Of a DNA stretch of 64,000 nt, positions 1-9,839 are shown piece after piece. Numbering within the stretch: position 1 is the first letter of the stretch; each line of letters begins with the position of its first letter. The notes under the pieces are model-generated. The model made no database searches, was not told where the DNA came from, and was given only the letters and a program-made list of their open reading frames with translations. The translations under genes and the position numbers were made by a program. Source of the DNA: Faecalibacter bovis (GTDB lineage Bacteria; Bacteroidota; Bacteroidia; Flavobacteriales; Weeksellaceae). The DNA is taken from NCBI RefSeq assembly GCF_017948305.1, contig NZ_CP072842.1, forward strand, positions 1,866,501-1,930,500, given 5' to 3'.

Positions 1-1
1 T

Positions 2-1333
2 TTAATTGTTAATCTTTCAGAAAGAATTAAAGAACAAAATGCGAAAGCTGTAAAAGAAATGTTAGATGGGTTTCACCCTGCTGATATTGCTGAATTGTTT
101 GATGAACTTTCCACTAAGGAACAAGCTTTTGTAATTGATTTACTCGAAAATGAAACTTCTGCTGATATTCTTCTTGAATTAGAAGAAGATGATCGTAAAA
201 AAATCTTACATACTTTTTCTGCCAAAGAAATTGCTATCGAAGTTATTAATGAGATGGATACCGATGATGCGGTTGATATTATTAATGAACTTTCTGATCG
301 TAAAAAAAACGAGGTAATTGCTCAAATTGAAGATAAGGAACAAGCGAAAGAAATTGTTGAATTACTTCGTTACGATGAAGATACTGCAGGTGGTTTAATG
401 GGGAAAGAAATGATCAAGGTAAACAAAGATTGGTCAGTTATCACAGCTATTAAACAAATGCGTAAGCAAGCAGAAGATTTAGAAGAAGTTTTTTCTATTT
501 ATGTTGTCGATCATGATGATATATTATTAGGAACGCTATCATTAAAGAAATTTCTTACAACATCTGCTAATACAAAGGTTGAAGATGTTTATAATTCTAA
601 AATTCAGTATGTCAATATTGATACAAAGGATTTAGAAGTTGCTAAGGTCATCGAAAAATATGATTTGTATGAAGTTCCCGTTGTTGATGAGTTAAAGCGT
701 CTTGTTGGTGTGATTACGGTTGATGATGTGTTAGATGTTATTCGTGAAGAGGCAGAAGAAAACTATCAGTTAGCAGCCGGTATTACACAAAATGTAGATT
801 CTGATGATAGCATTTTGAAATTAACCAAAGCTCGTTTACCTTGGTTAATGATTGGGATGTTAGGTGGTTTAGGCGCTGCATCAATCATGTCTGGATTCGA
901 GTCTGCTTTAGAAAAGTATACAATATTATTAATGTTTGTGCCTTTGATACAATCTACTGCAGGAAATGTCGGAATCCAATCTTCGGCAATTGTGGTACAA
1001 GGTTTAGCCAATGGCTCTATCAAAGGTGGTATTTTAAAACGATTAGGTAAAGAGTTTTTACTTGGATTGTTAAACGGGTTAGGAATCGCATTGGTAGTAT
1101 TGTTAATTACACATTTTATGTTCGGAACGTCTTACTATGTTTCTATGACGATATGTGTAGCATTAGTAGCAGTTATTATTAACGCCGCAATTATCGGAAC
1201 ATTTATTCCTATTTTCTTAAATGGAAGAGGTGTTGATCCAGCTGTTTCAACAGGTCCATTTATCACGACAAGTAATGATATCATCGGAGTGTTTATTTAC
1301 TTTATGATTGCAAAAGCAATTTTAGGATTTTAA
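2..1333 (+). CDS. mgtE: Magnesium transporter MgtE (5' end cut by window edge)
   Basis: MgtE-family Mg2+ channel of the inner membrane. The reading frame is open to the first bases of the window, and the residues before the internal ATG at 59 (for example LSERIKEQNAKAVKEMLDG) read like the MgtE N-terminal domain, so the true start lies upstream and only a few residues are missing. The order is N domain, two CBS domains (nt 400-770, with AGGLMG just before them), then about five membrane segments (nt 830-1330). The channel part carries the conserved STAGNVGIQ and DPAVSTGPFITT segments. In this family, cytosolic Mg2+ binding to the N and CBS domains closes the pore. It ends at a bidirectional terminator shared with the convergent sensor kinase. 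The family call is secure; transport selectivity is inferred from the family. Confidence 0.93.
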   Translation, partial: LIVNLSERIKEQNAKAVKEMLDGFHPADIAELFDELSTKEQAFVIDLLENETSADILLELEEDDRKKILHTFSAKEIAIEVINEMDTDDAVDIINELSDRKKNEVIAQIEDKEQAKEIVELLRYDEDTAGGLMGKEMIKVNKDWSVITAIKQMRKQAEDLEEVFSIYVVDHDDILLGTLSLKKFLTTSANTKVEDVYNSKIQYVNIDTKDLEVAKVIEKYDLYEVPVVDELKRLVGVITVDDVLDVIREEAEENYQLAAGITQNVDSDDSILKLTKARLPWLMIGMLGGLGAASIMSGFESALEKYTILLMFVPLIQSTAGNVGIQSSAIVVQGLANGSIKGGILKRLGKEFLLGLLNGLGIALVVLLITHFMFGTSYYVSMTICVALVAVIINAAIIGTFIPIFLNGRGVDPAVSTGPFITTSNDIIGVFIYFMIAKAILGF

Positions 1334-1357
1334 TACATCATTATAATGATATAAAAT

Positions 1358-1391
1358 AAAACCGGCTTTCAGAAAACTGAAAGCCGGTTTT
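1358..1391. terminator. Bidirectional terminator between mgtE and the sensor kinase
   Basis: A perfect 15-bp inverted repeat (AAAACCGGCTTTCAG with its complement) encloses an AAAA loop. It gives a T-run on both strands, as suits two convergent genes. Confidence 0.9.
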
Positions 1392-1394
1392 ATT

Positions 1395-2546
1395 TTATCG
1401 TTTCAAGATTATTTTAAAAACAGTTCCTCGTTCTTTCGAAGATTCGTAAACGAATATTTTTCCTTTATGATAATCTTCTACAATTCTTTTAGCCAACGAT
1501 AATCCTAAACCCCAACCACGTTTTTTTGTTGTAAAACCAGGTTCAAAAATTTTATGTTGCAATTTTGGTGGAATTCCAGGACCAGTATCACTCACACTGA
1601 TTTCAATTTTTTTACCGATAGCTTTAATAGCTACATCTAAAACTCCTTTGTTTTGCATTGCATCCGCAGCATTTTTAATTAAGTTTTCAATTACCCAACT
1701 ATATAACAAGGGATTCATTTTAGTTGTAATTTCTTCTAATTCAGTATTAAAATTTAATTCAATTCCTTTGCTTATTCGCTGTCTTAGATAAGATAAAGTC
1801 GAATTGGTAACATCTACTAAATTATGATCATTTAATTCTGCTTCAGAACCTATTTTAGAAAAACGTTCAGCAATATGTTTTAGTCGATTAACATCTTTTT
1901 CAATTTCTAAAATAGGCGTTTGTTCAATTTCTTCTAATTTCAATAATTCAACCCAACCCATTAATGACGAAAGTGGAGTTCCAATTTGGTGAGCAGTTTC
2001 TTTAGCCATTCCGGCCCATAAATAACTTTTTTCTGTATCTCTAATACTTTTAAAATACAGATAAGAAAACATAATAAATAAACCACAAAGAACGATTAAT
2101 ATAATAGGGTAGTATCGTAATTGATTTAATAGGTTTGAGTTTGAGTAATACACATGATTTTTACCATCTGGTAAATTTACTTCAATGTGCATATTGTCTT
2201 TCTTTAATTTGTCTGTGTATTTTTTTAATTTTTCAGAATCATTTTCTATTGACGGATCAATGTTTTTTGTGAAGTTGATATTATTTTGCTCATCAACTAA
2301 AATTACAGGTATAGTACTATTGTCTTCGATTAATTTGAATAAAAAATCTTGTGTTATCGGATCGATATATTCGTTCTGGCTGATTAACTCTAACGATTTC
2401 GCATAATTTTCAATTTTTGATTTTTCAACATCCTTTAATTGTTTCACAATTTTATTGGAAATCCAAATCGTTAACGAAAAAATAATACAGATCAAACTGA
2501 AACCAATCCATTGATTTGATAGTTTTTTGCTTAAAAATTCACGCAT
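1395..2546 (-). CDS. Sensor histidine kinase, orphan
   Basis: Membrane sensor kinase that would autophosphorylate a histidine and pass the phosphate to a response regulator not encoded nearby. I start it at the ATG at 2546 (383 aa); the frame extends to a TTG at 2579, which is less likely. Two membrane segments (about residues 15-34 and 146-165) bracket a roughly 110-residue extracytoplasmic sensor region. The H-box reads ETAHQIGTPLSSL (His near 186), the N-box NLIKNAADAM, G1 DTGPGIP and G2 GWGLGLSLAKRI. No HAMP domain is obvious. It sits alone between mgtE and sucA and shares only a terminator with mgtE, so the neighbourhood gives no clue to the signal. Histidine kinase is certain; ligand and partner are unknown. 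Confidence 0.9.
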   Translation of the reverse strand: MREFLSKKLSNQWIGFSLICIIFSLTIWISNKIVKQLKDVEKSKIENYAKSLELISQNEYIDPITQDFLFKLIEDNSTIPVILVDEQNNINFTKNIDPSIENDSEKLKKYTDKLKKDNMHIEVNLPDGKNHVYYSNSNLLNQLRYYPIILIVLCGLFIMFSYLYFKSIRDTEKSYLWAGMAKETAHQIGTPLSSLMGWVELLKLEEIEQTPILEIEKDVNRLKHIAERFSKIGSEAELNDHNLVDVTNSTLSYLRQRISKGIELNFNTELEEITTKMNPLLYSWVIENLIKNAADAMQNKGVLDVAIKAIGKKIEISVSDTGPGIPPKLQHKIFEPGFTTKKRGWGLGLSLAKRIVEDYHKGKIFVYESSKERGTVFKIILKR

Positions 2547-2667
2547 AAATGCTATGTTTCTTTCAAAAGTTCTTACCAAATGTAATAATAAATTAACTAT
2601 AATATATTTTTATGGCGTAATAGGATAAATATGATGAAAGTAATTTTTTTTAAAAACTTAAATAGTT

Positions 2668-2675
2668 TATTTTTG
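2668..2675 (+). promoter_or_regulatory. -7 box of the sucA promoter
   Basis: TATTTTTG matches the Bacteroidota -7 consensus TAnnTTTG and lies 28 bp before the sucA ATG. No convincing -33 TTTG is seen. Confidence 0.5.
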
Positions 2676-2703
2676 TAGCTAAATCTCATAGAGAGTAAAA
2701 TTT

Positions 2704-5484
2704 ATGGATCGTTTTTCGTTTTTGAACGCCGCTCATATTGAGTTTATCGGCGACTTATATGACCAGTATATCCAATATCCGGATAGTGTAGAGCCTAGTT
2801 GGAAAGCATTTTTCCAAGGGTATGATTTCGCAAACGCGACTTATGATGGAGAGCCATTGTTTGTAGCAACAGCTCCTGCAAGAGAGACTAAGGTTGCTCA
2901 ACAAGTGGTAAACCCAGCAGTTTCAGCTCAAGTTCCTGACTCAGTTCAGAAGGAATTTAAGGTTATTAATTTGATTAATGCTTACCGTACACGTGGGCAC
3001 TTATTCACAAAAACTAACCCTGTTAGAGAGCGTAGAAAGTGGGAACCAACATTAGCATTAGAAAACTTCGGTTTATCTCAAGCTGATTTGAATCAAACTT
3101 TCACTGCAGGTGAAATTTTAGGTATTGGTGGAGCAATTACTTTAAAAGAAATTGTAAACCATTTAGAAGAAATGTACTGTGATTCAATTGGAGTTGAATA
3201 CATGTACGTTAGAGAACCTCAAAAGATTGAGTGGATTCAAAATTGGTTAAACCAAAACTTAAACCACCCAAAATTATCAAAAGAGGATAAAGAAAGAATT
3301 TTATTTAAGTTAAATCAAGCAACTGCGTTTGAAAATTTCTTAAATACAAAATACGTAGGACAAAAACGTTTTTCTGTTGAAGGGAACGAGTCTTTAATCC
3401 CAGGATTAGATACTTTAATTAACCGTTCATCTGATTTAGGTGTTCAAGAGGTTGTAGTTGGTATGGCTCATCGTGGACGTCTTAACGTATTAACAAATAT
3501 CTTTGGAAAATCTTACTCTCAAATCTTCTCAGAGTTCGAAGGAAAAGCTTTTGATACAGATTTAGTAGCTGGTGATGTTAAATATCACATGGGTTCTACT
3601 AATACAATCCAAGCTTTAAACGGAAAAGATATTAAAATTAACTTAGCACCAAACCCTTCTCACTTAGAAACTGTTGATGCAGTTGTTGAAGGTATTACAC
3701 GTGCGAAAGCTGAAAAAGATTATAACGAAGATTACTCTAAAATCTTACCTGTTTTAATTCATGGTGATGCGGCTGTAGCTGGACAAGGAATTGTTTACGA
3801 AGTCTTACAGATGATGTCATTAGAAGGATACAAAACAGGAGGTACAGTTCACGTTGTAGTAAATAACCAAATTGGTTTCACAACGAACTATTTAGATTCT
3901 CGTTCGTCAACATATTGTACAGATATTGCTAAAGTAACTTTATCTCCAGTGTTACACGTTAACGCGGATGATGCTGAGGCAGTAGTACACGCATTCCGTT
4001 TTGCTGCAGATTATCGTGCACAATTCGGACAAGATGTTTTCATCGATTTATTAGGTTACCGTAAATATGGACACAACGAAGGTGATGAGCCTAAATTTAC
4101 TCAACCAAAATTATACGATGCAATCGCTAAACACCCAAATCCTCGTCAAATTTATTTAGATAAATTATTAAAAGAAGGTGCAGTTGGTGAAGATATTGTA
4201 AAACAAAAAGAAGAAGAATTCAAAGCTTTATTAGAAGAAAACTTTACAGCTTCTAAAGAAATTGAACGTAATAGATTATTTCCTTTCATGCCAGAGGTAT
4301 GGGAAGGGTATGAAATTGCTGAAGGTGACAAAGTTTTTGAAAAAGCAAATACAGCATACGATGCTGACGCATTAAAAGAGATTGCTAAAACAATTTCTAC
4401 AATTCCTGGAGATAAAAAATTCATTCGTAAAATTGTTCGTTTAGTTGAAGGACGTGCAAAAATGATCGAAGAAGATAAAATTGATTGGGGATTAGGAGAA
4501 GCTTTAGCTTTCGGATCAATCTTAAAAGATGGTCGTGATATCCGTTTATCTGGTGAAGATGTACAACGTGGTACTTTCTCTCACCGTCACGCGGTAATTA
4601 AAACTGAAGATACAGAAGAGAAAGTAATTTTATTAAATGAAATTTCTGAAGATCAAGGGAAATTCAGAGTGTACAACTCATTATTATCTGAGTACGGAGT
4701 ATTAGGTTTCGATTATGGATACGCAATGGCAAATCCAAATGCATTAACTATTTGGGAAGCACAATTTGGTGACTTTACAAATGGAGCGCAAATTATGATC
4801 GACCAATATATCTCTGCTGCAGAAGATAAATGGAGATTACAAAACGGATTAGTAATGTTATTACCTCATGGTTACGAAGGTCAAGGTGCTGAACACTCTT
4901 CTGCACGTTTAGAGCGTTTCTTACAGCAAACAGCTGATAATAACATGATTGTTGCAAATATTACAACTCCAGCTAACTTCTTCCACGCTTTAAGAAGACA
5001 AGTTGTTACAGATTATCGTAAACCTTTAGTAGTAATGTCTCCAAAATCATTATTACGTCATCCACAAGCGGTTTCTAAATTAGAAGATTTCACAACTGGA
5101 ACTTTCGAAGAAATTATCGAAGATACATTTGTAGATCCTAAAAACGCTAAGAAATTAGTTTTCTGTTCTGGTAAAATTTACTACGAATTAGCTAAGAAAC
5201 GTGAAGAATTAGGAGATACAACTACAGCAATTGTACGTTTAGAGCAATTATACCCAATCCAAGAAGGACGCATTGAGGAAATTGTAGCGAAATATGGTGA
5301 TGCTGAGTTAATTTGGGCTCAAGAAGAACCAGAAAATATGGGAGCGTGGGGTTACATTTTACGTAGATACCGTAAACTTCCATTTGACGTAGTTTCTCCT
5401 AAAGAATCTGCTGCAACAGCACCAGGATCTAGCAAGCGTTGGGCTGCTATTTACGAAGAGGTAATTAATAAAGTATTTAAATAA
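2704..5484 (+). CDS. sucA: 2-oxoglutarate dehydrogenase E1 component
   Basis: Thiamine-diphosphate-dependent E1 of the 2-oxoglutarate dehydrogenase complex. It decarboxylates 2-oxoglutarate and transfers the succinyl group to the lipoyl arm of E2 in the TCA cycle. The 926 aa are close to E. coli SucA (933). The N-terminal segment typical of bacterial E1o is present (residues 5-38, ending SWKAFFQGY). [11 protein letters not shown] is at 253-263, followed by [13 protein letters not shown] and NNQIGFTT for ThDP and Mg2+ binding. The C-terminal half carries [20 protein letters not shown]. Codon choice is markedly biased, as expected for a highly expressed gene. sucB begins 20 nt after its stop, so the two are one operon. 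Confidence 0.97.
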   Translation: MDRFSFLNAAHIEFIGDLYDQYIQYPDSVEPSWKAFFQGYDFANATYDGEPLFVATAPARETKVAQQVVNPAVSAQVPDSVQKEFKVINLINAYRTRGHLFTKTNPVRERRKWEPTLALENFGLSQADLNQTFTAGEILGIGGAITLKEIVNHLEEMYCDSIGVEYMYVREPQKIEWIQNWLNQNLNHPKLSKEDKERILFKLNQATAFENFLNTKYVGQKRFSVEGNESLIPGLDTLINRSSDLGVQEVVVGMAHRGRLNVLTNIFGKSYSQIFSEFEGKAFDTDLVAGDVKYHMGSTNTIQALNGKDIKINLAPNPSHLETVDAVVEGITRAKAEKDYNEDYSKILPVLIHGDAAVAGQGIVYEVLQMMSLEGYKTGGTVHVVVNNQIGFTTNYLDSRSSTYCTDIAKVTLSPVLHVNADDAEAVVHAFRFAADYRAQFGQDVFIDLLGYRKYGHNEGDEPKFTQPKLYDAIAKHPNPRQIYLDKLLKEGAVGEDIVKQKEEEFKALLEENFTASKEIERNRLFPFMPEVWEGYEIAEGDKVFEKANTAYDADALKEIAKTISTIPGDKKFIRKIVRLVEGRAKMIEEDKIDWGLGEALAFGSILKDGRDIRLSGEDVQRGTFSHRHAVIKTEDTEEKVILLNEISEDQGKFRVYNSLLSEYGVLGFDYGYAMANPNALTIWEAQFGDFTNGAQIMIDQYISAAEDKWRLQNGLVMLLPHGYEGQGAEHSSARLERFLQQTADNNMIVANITTPANFFHALRRQVVTDYRKPLVVMSPKSLLRHPQAVSKLEDFTTGTFEEIIEDTFVDPKNAKKLVFCSGKIYYELAKKREELGDTTTAIVRLEQLYPIQEGRIEEIVAKYGDAELIWAQEEPENMGAWGYILRRYRKLPFDVVSPKESAATAPGSSKRWAAIYEEVINKVFK

Positions 5485-5503
5485 AAAAATAAAGCTAATA
5501 GAT

Positions 5504-6742
5504 ATGTTAGAAATGAAAGTCCCTTCACCAGGGGAGTCTATCACGGAAGTAGAAATCGCTACTTGGTTAGTTAAAGATGGTGATTACGTAGAGAAAGATC
5601 AAGCAATTGCTGAAGTTGATTCAGATAAAGCAACATTAGAATTACCAGCTGAGGAAGCAGGTATTATCTACTTAAAAGCTGAGGAAGGTGACGTTGTAGA
5701 GGTAGGACAAGTTGTTTGTCACATCGATACTGCTGCTGCTAAACCAGAAGGTGCTGCTGCACCAGCTGCTGAAGCTCCAAAAGCTGAAGTTAAAGAAGAA
5801 GTTAAAGAAGAAGTTAAAGCTGCTCCAGCTCCTGCTGCACCAGCTGCTCCGGCTCCAACTTACGCTACAGGAACTCCATCTCCAGCTGCTAAGAAAGTTT
5901 TAGATGAAAAAGGAATTAGCGCTGCTCAAGTTGCTGGTACAGGTCGTGACGGTCGTATCACTAAAGAAGATGCAGTTCGTCATACTCCAGCTATGGGACA
6001 AGCTCCAGTTTCTGGTTCTCGTGCTTCTTCTGAGAAAAAATTATCTTCTTTACGTCGTAAAATCGCTGAGCGTTTAGTTTCTGTTAAGAATGAAACTGCT
6101 ATGTTAACTACTTTCAACGAAGTTGACATGTCTGCTATCTTTGCTTTACGTAACGAATACAAAGACGAATTTAAAGCGAAACACGGTGTTGGATTAGGAT
6201 TTATGTCTTTCTTCACTAAAGCTGTTACTCGTGCATTAGAGTTATTCCCAGACGTTAACTCTATGATCGATGGTGATTACCAAGTTAAATTCGACTACTC
6301 TGATATTTCAGTTGCTGTATCAGGACCAAAAGGTTTAATGGTACCAGTAGTTCGTAATGCTGAGAACTTAACTTTCCGTGGTGTTGAACAATCTATTAAA
6401 GATTTAGCAATCAAAGTACGTGATGGTAAAATTACAGTTGATGAAATGACAGGAGGTACATTTACAATCACTAATGGTGGTGTATTTGGATCGATGATGT
6501 CTACTCCAATCATCAACCCACCTCAATCAGGTATTTTAGGAATGCACAATATCGTTGAGCGTCCAATCGCTAAAAACGGTCAAGTTGTTATCGCTCCTAT
6601 GATGTACATCGCTTTATCTTACGATCACCGTATCATTGACGGACGTGAATCTGTTGGATTCTTAGTTGCAGTTAAAGAAGGTATCGAAGATCCATTAAAT
6701 GTTTTAATGGGAGGTGATGCTCGTAAAGCATTAGAATTATAA
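5504..6742 (+). CDS. sucB: Dihydrolipoamide succinyltransferase (E2 of the OGDH complex)
   Basis: E2 core enzyme that accepts succinyl from E1 on a lipoyl-lysine and passes it to CoA. The 412 aa are built as an N-terminal lipoyl domain (residues 1-78, lipoyl Lys42 in DSDKATLE), an Ala/Pro/Glu/Lys-rich flexible linker (about 82-120), a peripheral subunit-binding domain ([15 protein letters not shown] and following) and the catalytic acyltransferase domain ending with [11 protein letters not shown] (His375, Asp379). The linker is encoded by repetitive GCT/CCA-rich DNA. It is co-transcribed with sucA and closed by a strong terminator. The E3 subunit (lpd) is not in the window. Confidence 0.96.
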   Translation: MLEMKVPSPGESITEVEIATWLVKDGDYVEKDQAIAEVDSDKATLELPAEEAGIIYLKAEEGDVVEVGQVVCHIDTAAAKPEGAAAPAAEAPKAEVKEEVKEEVKAAPAPAAPAAPAPTYATGTPSPAAKKVLDEKGISAAQVAGTGRDGRITKEDAVRHTPAMGQAPVSGSRASSEKKLSSLRRKIAERLVSVKNETAMLTTFNEVDMSAIFALRNEYKDEFKAKHGVGLGFMSFFTKAVTRALELFPDVNSMIDGDYQVKFDYSDISVAVSGPKGLMVPVVRNAENLTFRGVEQSIKDLAIKVRDGKITVDEMTGGTFTITNGGVFGSMMSTPIINPPQSGILGMHNIVERPIAKNGQVVIAPMMYIALSYDHRIIDGRESVGFLVAVKEGIEDPLNVLMGGDARKALEL

Positions 6743-6775
6743 TTTGAAGTAAAAAATTATAACTATCCATAAATT

Positions 6776-6807
6776 AAAAGCCGTTCGTAAGAACGGCTTT
6801 TTTGTTT
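6776..6807 (+). terminator. Terminator of sucAB
   Basis: An 11-bp perfect stem (AAAAGCCGTTC with its complement), loop GTAA, followed by a T-run. Confidence 0.9.
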
Positions 6808-6848
6808 TTAGTCATTATATTAGTTGAGTTAATCAATTTGAAATTAAA

Positions 6849-7589
6849 ATGAATAAGATATATCAATTAATACTATTACTAACTTTTGCTGCGATACCTT
6901 CTAAAGCGCAATTAAAAATTGATAAAAAATCGATAGAAAAAACAATTAAAGAGAAGGAGGATAAAGGACAAAATAAATTTATTAAAATTGAAATTTTATC
7001 TGCAAACGAAAAGATCACTGTTGTTAATGATTCAGTATTTTTTACACGAGAAATTAAAAACTTAGACACGAATCAGAGTTATTTTTATGATAGTAAATTT
7101 GATTCGAAAGAATTAGAAAATATTGATATTTTAAATGATGAAGGACTTAAATTAGATAAAGCGCCTTATAAAGTTATAACGTTTTTAAGCGATAAATCAA
7201 TACAAGAAAAGGAATATCAATCCAATCATCAATTGGACGAATTATTTAAGCGTGTAAGAATAAAAACGAATGATGATTTTGAATATTTTCTTGATTTTCT
7301 TCCGTCTGGAAATTACACTTATAATATTTTCATTAATCAGCCTATAAAAGTGAAATCAGATTTTTTTACACAGTTAGAAAAATTAATGAATGGCGAAGAT
7401 ATTTATCTAAAAAAAGGAACGCTAAATCAACCAAAAATAGTTTTAAATCAAAAGCAAATCACTTTTGCTGAAGCGAATCAATTAAATGCGAATCAAGTTA
7501 AATCCATTACAATTTACAAAGATGAAAAAGCATTAGTTTTATATGGATCTTCTGCAAAGGATGGAATTGTAGTTATTGAATTGAAATAA
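6849..7589 (+). CDS. Secreted protein with TonB-plug-like C-terminal signature
   Basis: Not assigned to a named family. It has 246 aa with a signal peptide (MNKIYQLILLLTFAAIPSKA, cut before Q) and a lysine- and glutamate-rich middle. The last 40 residues (QLNANQVKSITIYKDE, then VLYGSSAKDGIVVIE) closely resemble the plug signature of SusC/RagA-type TonB-linked receptors, where the usual form is [30 protein letters not shown]. Isolated copies of this module are also found in small Bacteroidota periplasmic proteins and in M56-type peptidases. There is no beta-barrel, so it is not a receptor. It stands alone after the sucAB terminator. Export is likely; function is unknown. Confidence 0.6.
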   Translation: MNKIYQLILLLTFAAIPSKAQLKIDKKSIEKTIKEKEDKGQNKFIKIEILSANEKITVVNDSVFFTREIKNLDTNQSYFYDSKFDSKELENIDILNDEGLKLDKAPYKVITFLSDKSIQEKEYQSNHQLDELFKRVRIKTNDDFEYFLDFLPSGNYTYNIFINQPIKVKSDFFTQLEKLMNGEDIYLKKGTLNQPKIVLNQKQITFAEANQLNANQVKSITIYKDEKALVLYGSSAKDGIVVIELK

Positions 7590-7613
7590 ATTCCTGGCAC
7601 AAAAACAAGAAAG

Positions 7614-7949
7614 CTAAAGGAGATAAAAAAATAGAATGATATATATTTCACCGATAAATTTTTCCATTTTAGATTCTCTAACCCATTTTTCTCTCAATTT
7701 TAAGTATTTTCCTTTATAGTTTTTCTTTAAAAAGTATTGAATAACAATAAAGCCAATAAAATATAGAATTATATCTATTGGTATGTTGGATTCAATTTTA
7801 ATTAAATCAGATAAAATAAGAATAAAAGGAATAGAATATAAAGATAAAATAAATGATAGAGTTAATCTGGCAGTAAAAGCATCAACACCATCTCTTTTAA
7901 AATGTCTTTTAGCAGTGCGATAAAAGGTGTAATCGAAAATATTTCTCAT
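7614..7949 (-). CDS. Small membrane protein, unknown function
   Basis: 111 aa with two clear hydrophobic helices (residues 28-46 and 55-70) and a hydrophobic end (IYIILFFYLL), flanked by basic stretches. I recognise no family. The ATG at 7949 is followed by FDYTFYRTAKRHFKRDG, a plausible cytoplasmic N-terminus. It lies downstream of the glutamate-synthase-like gene but beyond that gene's terminator, so it is probably transcribed separately. The AT-rich codon use matches the neighbourhood. Confidence 0.55.
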   Translation of the reverse strand: MRNIFDYTFYRTAKRHFKRDGVDAFTARLTLSFILSLYSIPFILILSDLIKIESNIPIDIILYFIGFIVIQYFLKKNYKGKYLKLREKWVRESKMEKFIGEIYIILFFYLL

Positions 7950-7974
7950 GATTTAATTTCAAAACTAAAATAAT

Positions 7975-8007
7975 AAAAAAGCGACTTGAAAATCAAGTCG
8001 CTTTTTT
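7975..8007 (-). terminator. Terminator of the glutamate-synthase-like gene
   Basis: A perfect stem with GCGACTTGA/TCAAGTCGC core, extended by A/T pairs, and a 3-nt loop. It lies 20 bp past the stop of the minus-strand gene and is T-rich on both strands. Confidence 0.85.
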
Positions 8008-8026
8008 ATATAAATATAATCTTAAA

Positions 8027-9607
8027 TTATCTTGCTAAAGCAAATTTAGATTTAATTTCTTGCATAATATCTTCTTTTGTACGTCCTAAATAAGACCCAA
8101 CTTCAACAATTGGATATAATTGATCATAAGACATTACACGCGTATTGTCAACACGTAAATTGACGTGTGTACGATTAAAATCTCGGTGTGATTTAACACC
8201 AGTAGCCGAAATTAATTCAGATAAAATATGCATAGTTTTCTTGTGGAAATTGTACATACGTGTAGCTTTATCTTGTACATCTAATCCTTTCATTAAATCG
8301 CGGTCTTGTGTAGCAACGCCAACCGGACATGTATTTGTGTTACATTGTAAAGCTTGGATACAACCAACGGCCATCATCATTGCACGAGCAGAGTAAACTA
8401 AATCTGCACCAATTGCCATAACACGAGCAATGTGGAAAGAAGAAATAATTTTTCCAGAAGCAATAACACGAATATCTTTCTTTAAATCGTAACCTCTTAA
8501 AGTATCAACAGCGAAAGCTAATCCATCTAATAAAGGCATACCTAAAGAGTTCGAGAATTCTACTGGAGCAGCTCCAGTTCCACCTTCACCACCATCAATT
8601 GCGATGAAATCTGGTTTAATACCAGTTTTGATGATTGCTTCACAAATTTCTACGAATTCTTCTTTAATACCAATACAAATCTTGAAACCAACTGGTTTAC
8701 CACCTGATAAATCTCTTAATTGTTTGATGAAATGTAACATTCCTTCGGCATCAGAGAAAGCAGAGTGTGATGGAGGAGAATCTACTGTTGTGTAAGGTTC
8801 TACTGCACGAATTGCTGCAATTTCTGGTGTGTTTTTATTTGCTGGTAAAATTCCTCCATGACCAGGTTTTGCCCCTTGAGAAATTTTTAATTCAATCATT
8901 TTTACATTTGGTAATGTAGCACGTTCTACATATTTATCAGGATCAAATCCTCCATCGCTTGCACGACATCCAAAATATCCAGTACCAATTTGCCAAATTA
9001 AATCTCCACCTGGTTCTAAGTGATAAGGAGAAATTCCTCCTTCACCTGTGTTGTGAGCGAAGTTTCCTAATTTAGCACCTTTGTTCATTGCTAAAACAGC
9101 ATTTTCACTTAATGATCCAAATGACATAGCCGAAATGTTTAATAAACTTGCTAAATAAGGTTGTTTACATTCATCTCCACCAATTTTTACACGAGGATCA
9201 TCAGCGTGTTTAATTTTTCCTGCATACATCGAGTGGTTTAACCATTCGTATCCAGATTCGTATACATCTAGTTGTGTACCAAAAGGAACAGTATCAATAA
9301 CGTTTTTTGCACGTCTGTATACCATAGAACGCATTAAACGATCAATAGGTTTACCTTCAGTATCTGTTTCTACGAAATATTGCATGATTTCTGGTCGAAT
9401 ACTTTCTAACATGTAACGGAAATTTCCGATAACAGGATAGTTACGACGTATTGCGTGTTTTTTTTGAGTCATATCATAGATTCCGATGATAATTAAGGGA
9501 GCTACAATAATTAATGACCAAAGTATACCAGTCCAGAATAAAGAAATTCCTAAAATAGCTAGAACAAGTACTATAGAAATAATTACAAAACCTTGTCTGA
9601 CTTTCAT
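8027..9607 (-). CDS. Membrane-anchored FMN-binding glutamate synthase family protein
   Basis: 526 aa. Two membrane segments (residues 7-27 and 29-46) are followed by the central/FMN-binding (alpha/beta-barrel) domain of glutamate synthase. Recognisable pieces are NTGEGGISPYHL, ISQGAKPGHGGILPANK, DGGEGGTGAAP and the iron-sulfur motif CIQALQCNTNTCPVGVAT with Cys spacing as in GltB. The glutaminase (amidotransferase) domain and C-terminal beta-helix of full GltB are absent, so glutamine-dependent activity is not expected unless a separate subunit supplies ammonia. Such stand-alone proteins are widespread and their reaction is generally unproven. A TATATTTG box on the minus strand at 9649-9656 could be its promoter. 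Confidence 0.88.
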   Translation of the reverse strand: MKVRQGFVIISIVLVLAILGISLFWTGILWSLIIVAPLIIIGIYDMTQKKHAIRRNYPVIGNFRYMLESIRPEIMQYFVETDTEGKPIDRLMRSMVYRRAKNVIDTVPFGTQLDVYESGYEWLNHSMYAGKIKHADDPRVKIGGDECKQPYLASLLNISAMSFGSLSENAVLAMNKGAKLGNFAHNTGEGGISPYHLEPGGDLIWQIGTGYFGCRASDGGFDPDKYVERATLPNVKMIELKISQGAKPGHGGILPANKNTPEIAAIRAVEPYTTVDSPPSHSAFSDAEGMLHFIKQLRDLSGGKPVGFKICIGIKEEFVEICEAIIKTGIKPDFIAIDGGEGGTGAAPVEFSNSLGMPLLDGLAFAVDTLRGYDLKKDIRVIASGKIISSFHIARVMAIGADLVYSARAMMMAVGCIQALQCNTNTCPVGVATQDRDLMKGLDVQDKATRMYNFHKKTMHILSELISATGVKSHRDFNRTHVNLRVDNTRVMSYDQLYPIVEVGSYLGRTKEDIMQEIKSKFALAR

Positions 9608-9648
9608 AAGTGTTTACTTAAATATAAATAATAGTTCAAATTAAAGTT

Positions 9649-9656
9649 CAAATATA
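9649..9656 (-). promoter_or_regulatory. Candidate -7 box for the glutamate-synthase-like gene
   Basis: Reads TATATTTG on the minus strand, 42 bp upstream of the ATG at 9607. No clear -33 element. Confidence 0.35.
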
Positions 9657-9839
9657 TCTAAAAAATGGTATTCAGAATTATGAAATTCTCATTTTTTATA
9701 AAAATAACTGATTAATATGGTTGATTTAATGCATTTGATTTTGAATATTTGCTAATCAATTGTTGTATTTTGGAAATTATATTAAAAGGATAATCTTAGT
9801 TATTAAATTATTTATAAGATTTTAGTTTATTTTTTGATG

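Noticed and set aside
59-1333. Start of mgtE at the ATG at 59
   Set aside because: The frame continues open to the window edge with MgtE-like residues, so the gene is cut rather than beginning here.
4152-4424. Antisense and out-of-frame ORFs such as the one within sucA, and similar ones across the window
   Set aside because: They lie wholly inside strong genes, have no family features and follow the codon structure of the gene on the other strand.
5740-5880. GCT/CCA-rich repeats in sucB as a satellite or regulatory repeat
   Set aside because: They encode the Ala/Pro/Glu/Lys linker between the lipoyl and binding domains, normal for E2 proteins.
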